Origin: Tautonia sociabilis
GTDB lineage: Bacteria > Planctomycetota > Planctomycetia > Isosphaerales > Isosphaeraceae
Assembly: GCF_003977685.1 (NCBI RefSeq)
Contig: NZ_RYZH01000029.1
Location: 1-64,000 of the forward strand
DNA length: 64,000 nucleotides
Direction of reading: 5' to 3'
Shown here in pieces: positions 8,223 through 16,179 of this stretch. Under the pieces are notes generated by a model, which was not told the DNA's origin, made no database searches, and saw only the letters and a list, made by a program, of their open reading frames with translations. The position numbers were made by a program, and so were the translations under genes. Within the stretch, counting starts at the first letter, position 1, and every line of letters begins with the position of its first letter.

Positions 8223-9623
8223 TCAGAACAGGACGAGCAGCCGGAACGAGATGGCCAGCGCACTGGGAATTGCCGCATTCTGGCCGGGGTTGGGAATCTC
8301 CGTCAGCGCTGTCTGGAAGAAAAACCCATCGGTCAGCATCATCTGGTAGTAGGCCTGGATCATCAACTGGCTAGGCGCGAGCTGCAGCGGGACATCGTCC
8401 GGCACGCTGGGAAAGAAGACGTGGCCAGCCCGGTCGCCCCGAGTCATCCAGGTCCAGGCCAGGCCGGCGCCGAAGGTATCCGCGGGGCGTCCAGGGACCA
8501 GACCGAAGGCGGTCAAGCCGCAGCCCACATATTGCCGCGCCAGCAGGGCATCGGAGTTGTTGGCGCCGAACTGGTAGAAGCCGCTGACGCCGCTGCTGTC
8601 GAGATCCGGCTTGCGGAACCAGAGCCGCTGTGAGCCGAACAGATACACGCCGTTGGCACCGTCCTCTTTCCCGCCCCGAAACGAGTCCAGCTTCCCCGTC
8701 TGACCCCAGACGCCGACGCCGAAGTTGCCGGGCTTGCGCTGCGCGCCGAGCCGATACGCATAACCGACCTCGCCGATATGGAAGTAATACCCGTTGAAGT
8801 GAGGGCCTTCGAGGCCGGTCTGGCGGAGGTTGGCGAGGTTGCCGTCGTAGACGCCGTAATTGAAGTAGAGCGACTCGGTCGGGGCGAGAGTCGTCGTGAT
8901 CCCGGTGGCCGAGTTGTAGTAGCCAGGAATGACTCCCAGCATCGTGGGGTTGACGAAGATCGGCGTATAGACCAGCCCCGAGACGGCCGGGATCGCGGCG
9001 GTGGGGTCGCTGACAGGCACGGGCTTCACGACGTTGTTGAAGTCGAAGGTCGGGACCATCTTGCCGATGCGGACGATCAGCTTGTCGTTGAACAGGGCCT
9101 GCCGATACCAAAGCTGGTAAAGCTCCTGCCGGACCAGGGGCGGGGTGACCTCGAGCGAGTCGAAGCCCGGAAAAGCACCGGCCAGGATGTTGGTCGGCTG
9201 GCCGCTGAACTGGAGGAACTGGGTGCCGAACGAACCGCCCGACCAGCCGAAGAGTTTGTCGGTGTTCAGGTTTAGGTCGAAGATGGTGAGGCTGTTGAGG
9301 CCCCAGTCTCCGGGGTTTCGGCCGCCGACCAGGACGCCGCTGGCGTCGCCGATCCACAAGCCGCCGAACTGGACGCCGGAATCCTCGTCGATGCCCAGGA
9401 GTCGTCCCAGGGCGCCGGTGCCGGTCACGATATTGACGGACGCCGGGTTCGAGCTGATGGGCAGCGAGCCGGCTTGCGACCCGGCCGGCGCCTCGGGGTC
9501 GCCCGGCCCGGGCCGTGTCGTCGCGGCCTCGGCCGTCGGGGATGCGGGGCGGTCGGGTTCTTGACCCGCGGTCACACCGACTGCCAGGAGCACAGCGATC
9601 GGAGCGGTCCAAACTCTCCGCAT
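8223..9623 (-). CDS. OprB-type carbohydrate-selective porin
   Basis: 466 residues from MRRVWTAPIAVLLAVGV, a clean signal peptide; an ATG at 9638 is a possible alternative. The mature protein alternates short aromatic strands and loops as in beta-barrel porins and ends in a C-terminal aromatic strand (SFRLLVLF). Typical OprB phrases include WYRQALFNDKLIVRIGKM and a late segment with QLMIQAYYQMMLTDGFFFQT. OprB porins pass sugars across the outer membrane. No sugar transporter lies beside it. An IS1380-type element sits about 150 nt upstream of the gene start and may have affected its promoter. Confidence 0.75.
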   Translation of the reverse strand: MRRVWTAPIAVLLAVGVTAGQEPDRPASPTAEAATTRPGPGDPEAPAGSQAGSLPISSNPASVNIVTGTGALGRLLGIDEDSGVQFGGLWIGDASGVLVGGRNPGDWGLNSLTIFDLNLNTDKLFGWSGGSFGTQFLQFSGQPTNILAGAFPGFDSLEVTPPLVRQELYQLWYRQALFNDKLIVRIGKMVPTFDFNNVVKPVPVSDPTAAIPAVSGLVYTPIFVNPTMLGVIPGYYNSATGITTTLAPTESLYFNYGVYDGNLANLRQTGLEGPHFNGYYFHIGEVGYAYRLGAQRKPGNFGVGVWGQTGKLDSFRGGKEDGANGVYLFGSQRLWFRKPDLDSSGVSGFYQFGANNSDALLARQYVGCGLTAFGLVPGRPADTFGAGLAWTWMTRGDRAGHVFFPSVPDDVPLQLAPSQLMIQAYYQMMLTDGFFFQTALTEIPNPGQNAAIPSALAISFRLLVLF

Positions 9624-9776
9624 CTCGTAGCCCCGCATCGCGAAAGGGTTCGAATTCGAAGTCTCGGACCGACCGCCGTCATCGCCGATGGGGCGCTCGC
9701 CCAGCCGCCCGACAGCTCGCGTCTTGGCCATTTATCGTTCATGCCGGTTTTAAGGCTTGAGCAGCATCTCCTTTAA

Positions 9777-11124
9777 CCCAGATTATTCAGACCGGCCCCA
9801 ACGGAGAGGCCCCCGGCAGCGTCTAACGTGTTGACACAAGACACGTTCGAGCGAGCACGGCGGCCCCTCATGAGTGTACAGTCCGTCCCGCTGTTGTCCT
9901 TCGATTTCCTCCCCGCTCGACCCGTCGAGATCGAGGTCTCGCCCGCGCCCCTGACCAGCGATGCCGGGCTCCTGCCTGTCCGCCAGTTCGACGACCGCAT
10001 CCGCCTCACCGAGCAATTCGCCACCGCGCTGCATGACCCCCGCGACCCCAGGCTCTCCCAGCAGTCGCTGCTGAGCATGGTCCGCCAGCGGGTCTACGGC
10101 ATCCTCGCCGACGACGAGGACCAGAACGACCACGACACCTTGCGGACCGACCCCGTCTTCAAGCTCCTCGCCGACCGCCTTCCCGGGGACCACGATCTGG
10201 CCAGCCAGCCCACCCTCTCGCGGTTCGAGAACGCCGTCTCCATCCCCGATCTCTGGCGGCTCCGCGACGTGCTCGTGGACCTGTTCATTCAGTCCTTCGA
10301 CACTCCGCCGCACCACCTCACGCTCGACCTCGACGCCTTCGACGACCCGGCGCACGGCCAGCAGCAACGGTCGTTCCTGCCAGTCATTTACCAGGCCGAG
10401 AGCTGGCCGACGCCGCAACTGGTCGTCATCAAGGTCGAGGCGCACGCGCAGGGGACCAACCGCCGGGCGGTGGTGATCAACCGCCCGGGCTCTGCCGTGC
10501 TGCCGCAGGCGGTGTACGACGAATACGTGATGCGTGGCGAGAGCGAGAACCGGAACAAGGAGCTGAAGAGCGAGCTGGCGGCCGACCGGCTGAGTGACCA
10601 CCGGTTCCTGGCGAACTTCTTCCGGCTGTACCTGCACACGGCGGCGTTGAACTTGTTGGTGCGGCTACGGCAGGCGGTTGTGCAGGGCCCGCCAACACCG
10701 GAGCAGTTGGGACTGCCGGCGGAGGTCCCCGCCGAGGCGCTCGACGCACCGGACCGCAAGCGGTTCTTCAACAGGCGGCGTCGGCGGGACCCGCTGGGAG
10801 AGGGCTTCGCGTGCACGTGGCGGACGCGTCTGATCAAGGTGGCGGCGGTGGTGATCACGCGGGCGCGGCGGGTGGTGGTGCGGCTGTCGGAGAGCTGGCC
10901 GCACCTGGAGGACTTCCTGCAGGTCAGCCGGGCGGTGAGCGGTCCGCCGACGCGATCCCCCTCGGGATTGCCGCTCCGCCCCTGGTCTCCCCTCGTACCG
11001 CCACCAATACCGTTATCACCGCCCCGGGGAGGGGGAAGGTCCGTCGTCAACGCCCGGGGGTTCGGCTCAAGCTCGACTCATCCGGGCGGAGGGGCAGCGT
11101 GCGGCAGGGGATGAATATTCCGGG
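9777..11124 (+). mobile_element. IS1380-type insertion sequence, internally deleted
   Basis: The left end CCCAGATTATTCAGACC (9777-9793) and the complement of the right end at 11108-11124 agree at 13 of 17 positions and enclose the transposase frame exactly. At 1348 bp it is shorter than usual IS1380 elements (about 1.6-1.7 kb), in line with the deletion inside its transposase. The flanks (TTAA left, CTAC right) do not match, so there is no target duplication and the insertion is old or rearranged. Confidence 0.6.
9870..11114 (+). pseudogene. IS1380-family transposase with in-frame internal deletion
   Basis: The N-terminal part is typical of IS1380 transposases: a TSDAGLLPVRQFD segment, RVYGILADDEDQNDHD and LDLDAFDDPAHGQQQ with the first catalytic aspartate. 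It then jumps directly to RSFLPVIYQAESWPTPQL and YVMRGESENRNKELK near the C-terminus. Roughly 150 residues, including the second catalytic aspartate region (normally LRADSGF-like), appear to be missing, yet the frame stays open for 414 codons. It should be catalytically dead. The last 50 codons read through non-conserved sequence to the right inverted repeat. Confidence 0.7.
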
Positions 11125-11281
11125 CTACAACATCAGCCAGCAACTCGCTCCCAGCGACCTGATCGCGACGATCCGGATCCAGGCCGTGCCCGAGCCGTCG
11201 ACGATCGCCCTGTGCGGCCTCGGCCTTCCCGTCTTGATCGGCCGGGCGGCCTGGCGGCGAAGGGCGCGTCCGATCGGTTGA
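11125..11281 (+). pseudogene. 3' remnant of a PEP-CTERM protein gene
   Basis: Immediately after the IS1380 right end the frame encodes YNISQQLAPSDLIATIRIQ and then VPEPSTIALCGLGLPVLIG followed by AAWRRRARP. That is a textbook PEP-CTERM sorting tail: VPEP motif, hydrophobic helix, basic end. No signal peptide or body of the protein exists upstream, because the IS sits there. The gene was probably truncated by the insertion and later rearrangement. Confidence 0.6.
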
Positions 11282-11556
11282 GGGCCAAGCCGAGCGGCGC
11301 CCCGCGGGTCGCCGAAGGGAGATCACGACGGTCCTCGGCTTCCCCGACCGACTCGTCGTCCGGTCCAGACGACGCGGAGGATCCCCTCGCGGCGGCGGAG
11401 ACAAGGACGTCTCCGCCGGTCTGCCGCATGAGGGGCGGTGTGCCGCGCCGTCCTCTCCCTAAAGATGGACGGCGAGGAGTCAACACAAAACGCAGAGAAC
11501 ACGACATGTTCCATAAAAGATCAGAATGAAGAATTCCCGGAACATCAGCCATGTGA

Positions 11557-12138
11557 TCAGGAGTCGGGAGGGAGAGAGGAGACGTCAACGCCGGGGCAAA
11601 CGAAGGAGATGCCCTGGTTGCCGGCGGCGCCGATCATGACGGCCTGGATCACGGGACGGCTGACGGGGGACTCGGCGAGCCAGTCGACGAGAAAGTTGGC
11701 GCCGGAGCCGCCAGAGAGGTCGCGCTCGCGCACAACGACCTCGGCCGTGGCCAGGGGGCCAAGCCGGACGGGCTGGGAGAGGTCGTTTCGGACGAGCGTG
11801 CCGGAGGTATCAAAGTATCGAATGGAAGCGATAACGATCGGGGTGGCGGGGTCGGTGTTGCGGACGCTGAGCGTAACGGCCAACGGATAGACCTCTCGGG
11901 GGTCGTCGAGGTAGACGTGCGAGTAGACAGGAACGTAGACGGTGCGGGAGAGGACCGCCTGGACGGGGGAGTCGGGAGGAAGGTGGCGAGCCGCCTCGGG
12001 GAGGAGGAGGCCTTCATGGAACCGGGAGGAGGGGAGGCCCGGTCCCTCTCCGGGACCGCCGCAGGAGGGGAGAAGGGCGAGCGCGAGGAGCAGCGCCGGC
12101 AAGGGCATCGAGCATCGGATTCGGGGCTGGCGGGGCAT
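11557..12138 (-). CDS. DUF3124 lipoprotein
   Basis: 193 residues. MPRQPRIRCSMPLPALLLAL leads to a lipobox-like LLPSCGG, so the mature protein is probably lipid-anchored at its cysteine. The rest matches the DUF3124 layout: TVYVPVYSHVY, YPLAVTLSVRNTDP, IVIASIRYFDTSGTLV, ATAEVVVRERDLSGGSGANF and VIQAVMIGAAGNQGISF. The family has no established function. The ATG follows CAGGAG. The gene stands between two insertion sequences and appears to be transcribed alone. Confidence 0.75.
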   Translation of the reverse strand: MPRQPRIRCSMPLPALLLALALLPSCGGPGEGPGLPSSRFHEGLLLPEAARHLPPDSPVQAVLSRTVYVPVYSHVYLDDPREVYPLAVTLSVRNTDPATPIVIASIRYFDTSGTLVRNDLSQPVRLGPLATAEVVVRERDLSGGSGANFLVDWLAESPVSRPVIQAVMIGAAGNQGISFVCPGVDVSSLPPDS

Positions 12139-12602
12139 GGTCGGCTCCTGGGGCGGGAGCAAGGGCGGGGGATGTGACTCGCCCGGATCATTGGCGGGAG
12201 AGGGGGCGGCGTCAAGCGGCAGGGGAGTGGAGGATCGGGCCAGAGGCCGATCGCTCACGATCGCCGGGCGCCGGGCGCCGGGCGACGGGCGACGGGTGAC
12301 GGGCGAGCAAGCCATCCCCCAAGGCGACGGGAGGAGGGGGGATGCAGGATGACGCATGGCGCGAGGAGTCTCGCATCAGGAGAGGACGGGGAGGCCCGGG
12401 CGGTCTGTCGTTCCGGCGGCGATCCGCGAAGGGCTTCCTGACCGGATGAGCGCGCCCGGCCAGCCGCCGCATTCCTTGCAGGGCGGGTCCAGGCGGCGTG
12501 CCCAGCCGCGTCGGCCGTTGCTCGAGCGGAGGAACACACCACCCGGCCCCGCGCTGCGGAACCATGCCGCACAGCAGGACACTGTTTGAGGGCTGGGAGG
12601 AG
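12139..12602. other. Gene-free stretch with short GC-rich repeats
   Basis: No credible gene. Around 12268-12305 there is a short run of related units (GCCGGGC, then GACGGGC/GACGGGT) that looks like slippage-derived simple repeat. It carries the promoter region of the DUF3124 gene and ends at the left target duplication of the ISAs1 element. Confidence 0.4.
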
Positions 12603-12612
12603 AGGTGAGGAG
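12603..12612. repeat. Left target site duplication of the ISAs1-type element
   Basis: AGGTGAGGAG, identical to 13856-13865 on the other side of the element. A perfect 10-bp duplication suits the ISAs1 family (8-10 bp) and indicates a fairly recent insertion. Confidence 0.85.
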
Positions 12613-12628
12613 CAGGACGATAGCAAAG

Positions 12629-13833
12629 TCAGAAGCCTGAGCCCGTCAGGAGGTTGATCGCCCGGCCGACATCCCAGCCCAGGGCGTCGGCGGCCCCGCG
12701 CATCGACCCGGCCGCTTCGGCACACCCGCTGGCCCGCAGCACCGTCAAGGCCGCTGTCAACAGGCTCGTGAAGCCGGCCGCCAGCCCGGGCCGGCGGCAG
12801 GTGTGCCGGTCCTCGTCCCACCAGCGGTCCTTGACGTAGTGCAGCCCGTTCTCGACCTCCCAATGCCCCCGCACCAGTTCCAGCAGCCGCGCCGGCGTGA
12901 CCCGCGTCGGGTCGAGGCTGGCGGCGAAGTACCGCGTCTCGCGCGTCGTCACGCCGTCAGGCCGCCGCGTCTCGCCGTCGACCCGGACCAGCACCTGCAG
13001 CCCGGGGAAGCTCAGCGCCTCGCGGGCAGAGTCGGCCGTTGCCGCATCGCACCAGAGCCGCCGTGTGACCACCTCCCCGCGTTTTTTTCCCGCGTCGTCG
13101 CCGCGGCCGTCTCGGCCGTAGCGGCGGTGAAGGCGGTGCGGGCCGCCTCGTGCAGCTCGGGCTGGTTGTCCTTGACCGCCAGCACGTAGTCCCGGCCGGC
13201 CTCGACGATCGCCCGGGCCAGCGGCCGCTGGCAGAACAACGCGTCGCCGGTCAGCACGCGCAGCCCGGGGTAGGCGGCGAACAGCTCGTCGAGGTGGGCC
13301 TTGAGCACCTCCGGCTCGGTCTTCTTCTCGCCGTCGACCGGCCAATCGGCCAGGGCGAGCTTCACCCCGTGGGCGAGGACGTTGAGCGTATGGATCGGGC
13401 GGCCCTCGGCGACGTGGGCCTGCTTGCTGGTCTTGCCGTCGACGGCGGCGACCAGCTCGTCCTCGCCCAGCAAGCCGGCCAGCCACCCGGCGAGGGCGGC
13501 GCGGAACTCGGCGACCGAGTAGCAGGCCGCGGCCCGGCTGAGGGTCGTCTGATGGGGGGCGGAGTCGCGGGTGAAGCCCAGTGGCCCGGCCAGCTCGTCC
13601 CAGTGGTGGCGTGCCCAGCGGGCGATGGCGGCGAAGTCCGGCTGGCGGCAGAGCAGGCCGAGGAACGTCAGGGCCAGCAGCGAGGCGAAGGGGTGGCGGA
13701 CGCCGCGGCGATGCCGCGGGTCGGTCAGCTGTCCGAAGGCGGCCAGCAGCGAGTCAGCCGGTGTCGCGGTCATCGGGGGCAGCCCTCGGGCGGGAACAGG
13801 AAGTCCTTCCAAAGGCAAGGGATAATCAACCAA
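12629..13833 (-). CDS. ISAs1-family transposase, two frames joined at a -1 slippery site
   Basis: Frame 0 (13833-13012) gives the N-terminal DDE half: DPRHRRGVRHPFASLLALTF, then AAVDGKTSKQA, RVLTGDALFCQRPLARAIVE and DYVLAVKDNQPEL. The -1 frame continues from about 13085 to the stop at 12629 and carries the C-terminal signature RGHWEVENGLHYVKDRWWDED. Joined, the product is about 401 residues, normal for the family. The switch falls exactly at A AAA AAC (13087-13081), so the full-length enzyme may be made by programmed -1 frameshifting. Without it a 273-residue product ends at 13012. An inner start at MTATPADSLL (13773) is possible. Confidence 0.8.
13081..13087 (-). promoter_or_regulatory. Candidate programmed -1 frameshift heptamer (A AAA AAC)
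   Basis: On the minus strand the run GAAAAAAAC is read in frame 0 as GAA AAA AAC. Tandem slippage by one base gives AAA AAA and then CGC GGG GAG, which opens the conserved C-terminal half. A AAA AAC is one of the classic X XXY YYZ sites. The alternative is a one-base error or mutation in the A7 run. Confidence 0.5.
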
Positions 13834-13855
13834 GGAAGACTTTGCAATCGTCCTG

Positions 13856-13865
13856 AGGTGAGGAG
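13856..13865. repeat. Right target site duplication of the ISAs1-type element
   Basis: AGGTGAGGAG, the exact partner of 12603-12612. Confidence 0.85.
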
Positions 13866-13928
13866 AGGAGAGGTGGTCGCGATCGAGTCCTCCTCGGCCC
13901 GAAGGCAGGTCCTCAACGTGATCCCGCC

Positions 13929-16016
13929 TCAGAAGTCGATCGGCCCGTAGGGGACGAGGGCCATGCCGGAGACGGTGCGGTCGGGATCGTCCCAGTCTCG
14001 GGCGTTGCGGCGTTGGATCAGGGCGGAGAGGGCGGCGGAGAGGCGGTGCTCGACGGCGGCGCGATAGGGGGGATCGGCCTGGAGCAGTTCGGCCTGGGAG
14101 CGGGAGAGGAGGCTGTCGGGAGGGGCAGGGGGGAGACCTCGGCGTCGGGAGAGGTGCTCGGCGAAGGTGCGGGAGCCGCGGTCGGCGGCGAGGAAGGCGG
14201 TCTCACCGGAGGCGGCGGCGGTGCCGATGCGGAGCAGGTCGGTCAGGTCGGTGGCGCCGGCCTGGAGGGCCTGCTGGAACTGGGAGAGTTCCTCGATCAG
14301 CCCGTCCAGCTCGGCTCGGGTCATGAGGATCTCAACCGTCACGAGGTCGTGACCAGCGACAGACTCGGCGATCCAGCCGGAGCGGACGGAGGGGGCGCGG
14401 ACACCGTCGAGGCGGGGATCCGGCTTGGGCTCGGGGCGGGGGAGGCCGCCGTGGAGGTCGACGAGCACGGGGGCGATCTGGTCGAGCGTTAGTCCTCGGC
14501 GATCGACATAGTCGCGGAGCCGGCCCTCGGCCTCGGCGGAGAGCAGGGCGGCCAGCTCTCGGGCGTACTCGAAGCGGTCGGCGATCAGGGCCCGGAGGGT
14601 CGGCACCAGCGCCCCGGCGTCGGCGAGCGAGGGGAGGACGGGGGGGATGGGCTCGGTGAAACCGGCTCGCGGATCTCGGGGGCGAAAGGAGCCGGAAGCG
14701 AGCGCTTCCCACTGAGATCGGTAGCGGTCGGGCTCGTCTCCGGCAAGGTCGTCTCGGGCGATGGAGACGGCGGCGATGGTGATGCGGTGGTCGCGGGCGA
14801 GGCGGGCGAGGGCCTCGGCTCGGGAGGCATCACGGTCGTGGTCGGGAGCGTCGCCGATGAGGACGAGGAGCTTGGTCGCCAGGTCCCCCTCGCGGCCAAC
14901 GGGCCAGGAGAGGTGGGGTGCGGAGCCGATCGGCTCTCCCTCGGGAGCGGGCAGGGCCGCGGCGACCCCGTCAAGGACAGCCTCGGCCACCGAGCCGTCT
15001 CCTCGGGAGGCGGCGTCGATGCCGTCGAGCGCCGCCCGGAAGGCGTCGGGGTGGGCAAGCGGGCAGACGACCCGGGTGGCGTAGCCGAAGCCAGGGTGGT
15101 GGTCCCGGTAGGCGACCAGCCCGAGGCGGAGGATGACATCCCCCCGGGCGGCCTCGGCGGCCAGGTCGGCGGCGAGCGAGCGGGCGGCCTCGATGTAGGA
15201 CTGCATCGAGGCCGTGGTGTCGATCACGAAGGCGATGTCGACCCGGCGGAGCAGGCGTCTCAGGTGCTCCGGAGGCTCGGCGGGGGGAGGCGGGGGAGGA
15301 GAGCGGTCGGCGACCAGGCTGGCGACCTCGAAGATGGTCCGGTCGCGGCCATCCGGCTGGGGAATCGAGACGCTGGAGAGGATGGGGAGCCCGAGCGCGG
15401 GGGCCTCCCCTTCGGGATCGGCCGAGCCGTCGGACTCCTCGCCCTCCACGGGGCAAGGGCCGTCGTGGCGGGGGCAGTCGCGATCGGCGATCGCGTCGAG
15501 CAGGCAGGAACGCTCCCGGTAGATGACCAGCGGCGGGCGGCCGACCCGGGGGGTGGGGCGGGCCATGAGCCGGGTATCCCAGGAGAGGACGGCGTCGGCC
15601 GGCACCCAGCCGATCGGGGGGCCCTCGGCGGGGCCGACTCGGAGGAAGCGGGGGGCGTCGGGAGTGGGCGGGTCGGCCTCGTCGAAGACAAACTGGATGG
15701 CGTAGTACTCCAGCGTCGGGCCGACGAACGGGGCCTTCGGGTCGGGGGACGATCGGGGGCGGAGGCCCAGCTCCCGGACGAGCACCTTGCGGCGGAGGCC
15801 CTCTCCGGTGCGGAGGATGGAGTCGTCCTCGTCGCCGGGATCGGTTCCCGGGGGGGCCGCCTCGGGAACCGAGAGGGGGATGGCGGCGGTGTCGGAGGCA
15901 ACGGCGGACTCGCCCGGGGAGGGGGCCGCTCCCCCAATCAGGCGGGCGAGGCCGGAGATCGCGCCGAGGGCGATCAGGACGAGGTAGAAGACGGGCATCC
16001 GGTAGAGCGGCGGCAT
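13929..16016 (-). CDS. Membrane-anchored von Willebrand factor A (vWA) protein
   Basis: 695 residues from MPPLYRMPVFYLVLIALGAI, an N-terminal transmembrane anchor; the ATG follows GGGGAGG. A proline/glycine-rich linker precedes a vWA domain beginning RRVDIAFVIDTTASMQSY, whose MIDAS motif is D266-T-T-A-S270. The phrases LRLGLVAYRDHH and LVLIGDAPDHDRDASRAE belong to the same fold. vWA domains bind partners through a metal ion. The C-terminal 250 residues are helical and unassigned. The gene is divergent from a SUMF1-fold gene with 163 nt between the starts, so the two may share a control region. Partner and role are unknown. Confidence 0.7.
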   Translation of the reverse strand: MPPLYRMPVFYLVLIALGAISGLARLIGGAAPSPGESAVASDTAAIPLSVPEAAPPGTDPGDEDDSILRTGEGLRRKVLVRELGLRPRSSPDPKAPFVGPTLEYYAIQFVFDEADPPTPDAPRFLRVGPAEGPPIGWVPADAVLSWDTRLMARPTPRVGRPPLVIYRERSCLLDAIADRDCPRHDGPCPVEGEESDGSADPEGEAPALGLPILSSVSIPQPDGRDRTIFEVASLVADRSPPPPPPAEPPEHLRRLLRRVDIAFVIDTTASMQSYIEAARSLAADLAAEAARGDVILRLGLVAYRDHHPGFGYATRVVCPLAHPDAFRAALDGIDAASRGDGSVAEAVLDGVAAALPAPEGEPIGSAPHLSWPVGREGDLATKLLVLIGDAPDHDRDASRAEALARLARDHRITIAAVSIARDDLAGDEPDRYRSQWEALASGSFRPRDPRAGFTEPIPPVLPSLADAGALVPTLRALIADRFEYARELAALLSAEAEGRLRDYVDRRGLTLDQIAPVLVDLHGGLPRPEPKPDPRLDGVRAPSVRSGWIAESVAGHDLVTVEILMTRAELDGLIEELSQFQQALQAGATDLTDLLRIGTAAASGETAFLAADRGSRTFAEHLSRRRGLPPAPPDSLLSRSQAELLQADPPYRAAVEHRLSAALSALIQRRNARDWDDPDRTVSGMALVPYGPIDF

Positions 16017-16179
16017 CGTCCCTCCCCTGCCGGCGTCCGATCCGGGACAGACCGGCATGATTCGCCGGACTGTCCGTCATGGTATGTCTGTATGGTACAG
16101 AGGATCCGAGGGGGGACAACTCCACCAGGCACTCCCCCGGCCGGCCGTCCCCATCGCACTGACCGCTCGGAGGATCACC

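Larger units (their letters stand above)
12613..13855 (-). mobile_element. ISAs1-family insertion sequence
   Basis: A 1243-bp element bounded by 18-bp inverted repeats: CAGGACGATAGCAAAGTC at 12613-12630 and the complement of 13838-13855, differing at one position. It is flanked by a perfect 10-bp direct repeat. It contains one transposase gene spread over two frames. Size, ends and transposase all fit ISAs1. The element looks structurally intact. Confidence 0.9.

Noticed and set aside
9771..11130. Target duplication flanking the IS1380-type element
   Set aside because: Flanking bases differ (TTAA versus CTAC), so no duplication can be claimed.
11504..11552. Inverted repeat ATGTTCC...GGAACAT downstream of the DUF3124 gene as a terminator
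   Set aside because: The arms are only 7 bp and about 30 bases apart with no T-run; not convincing.
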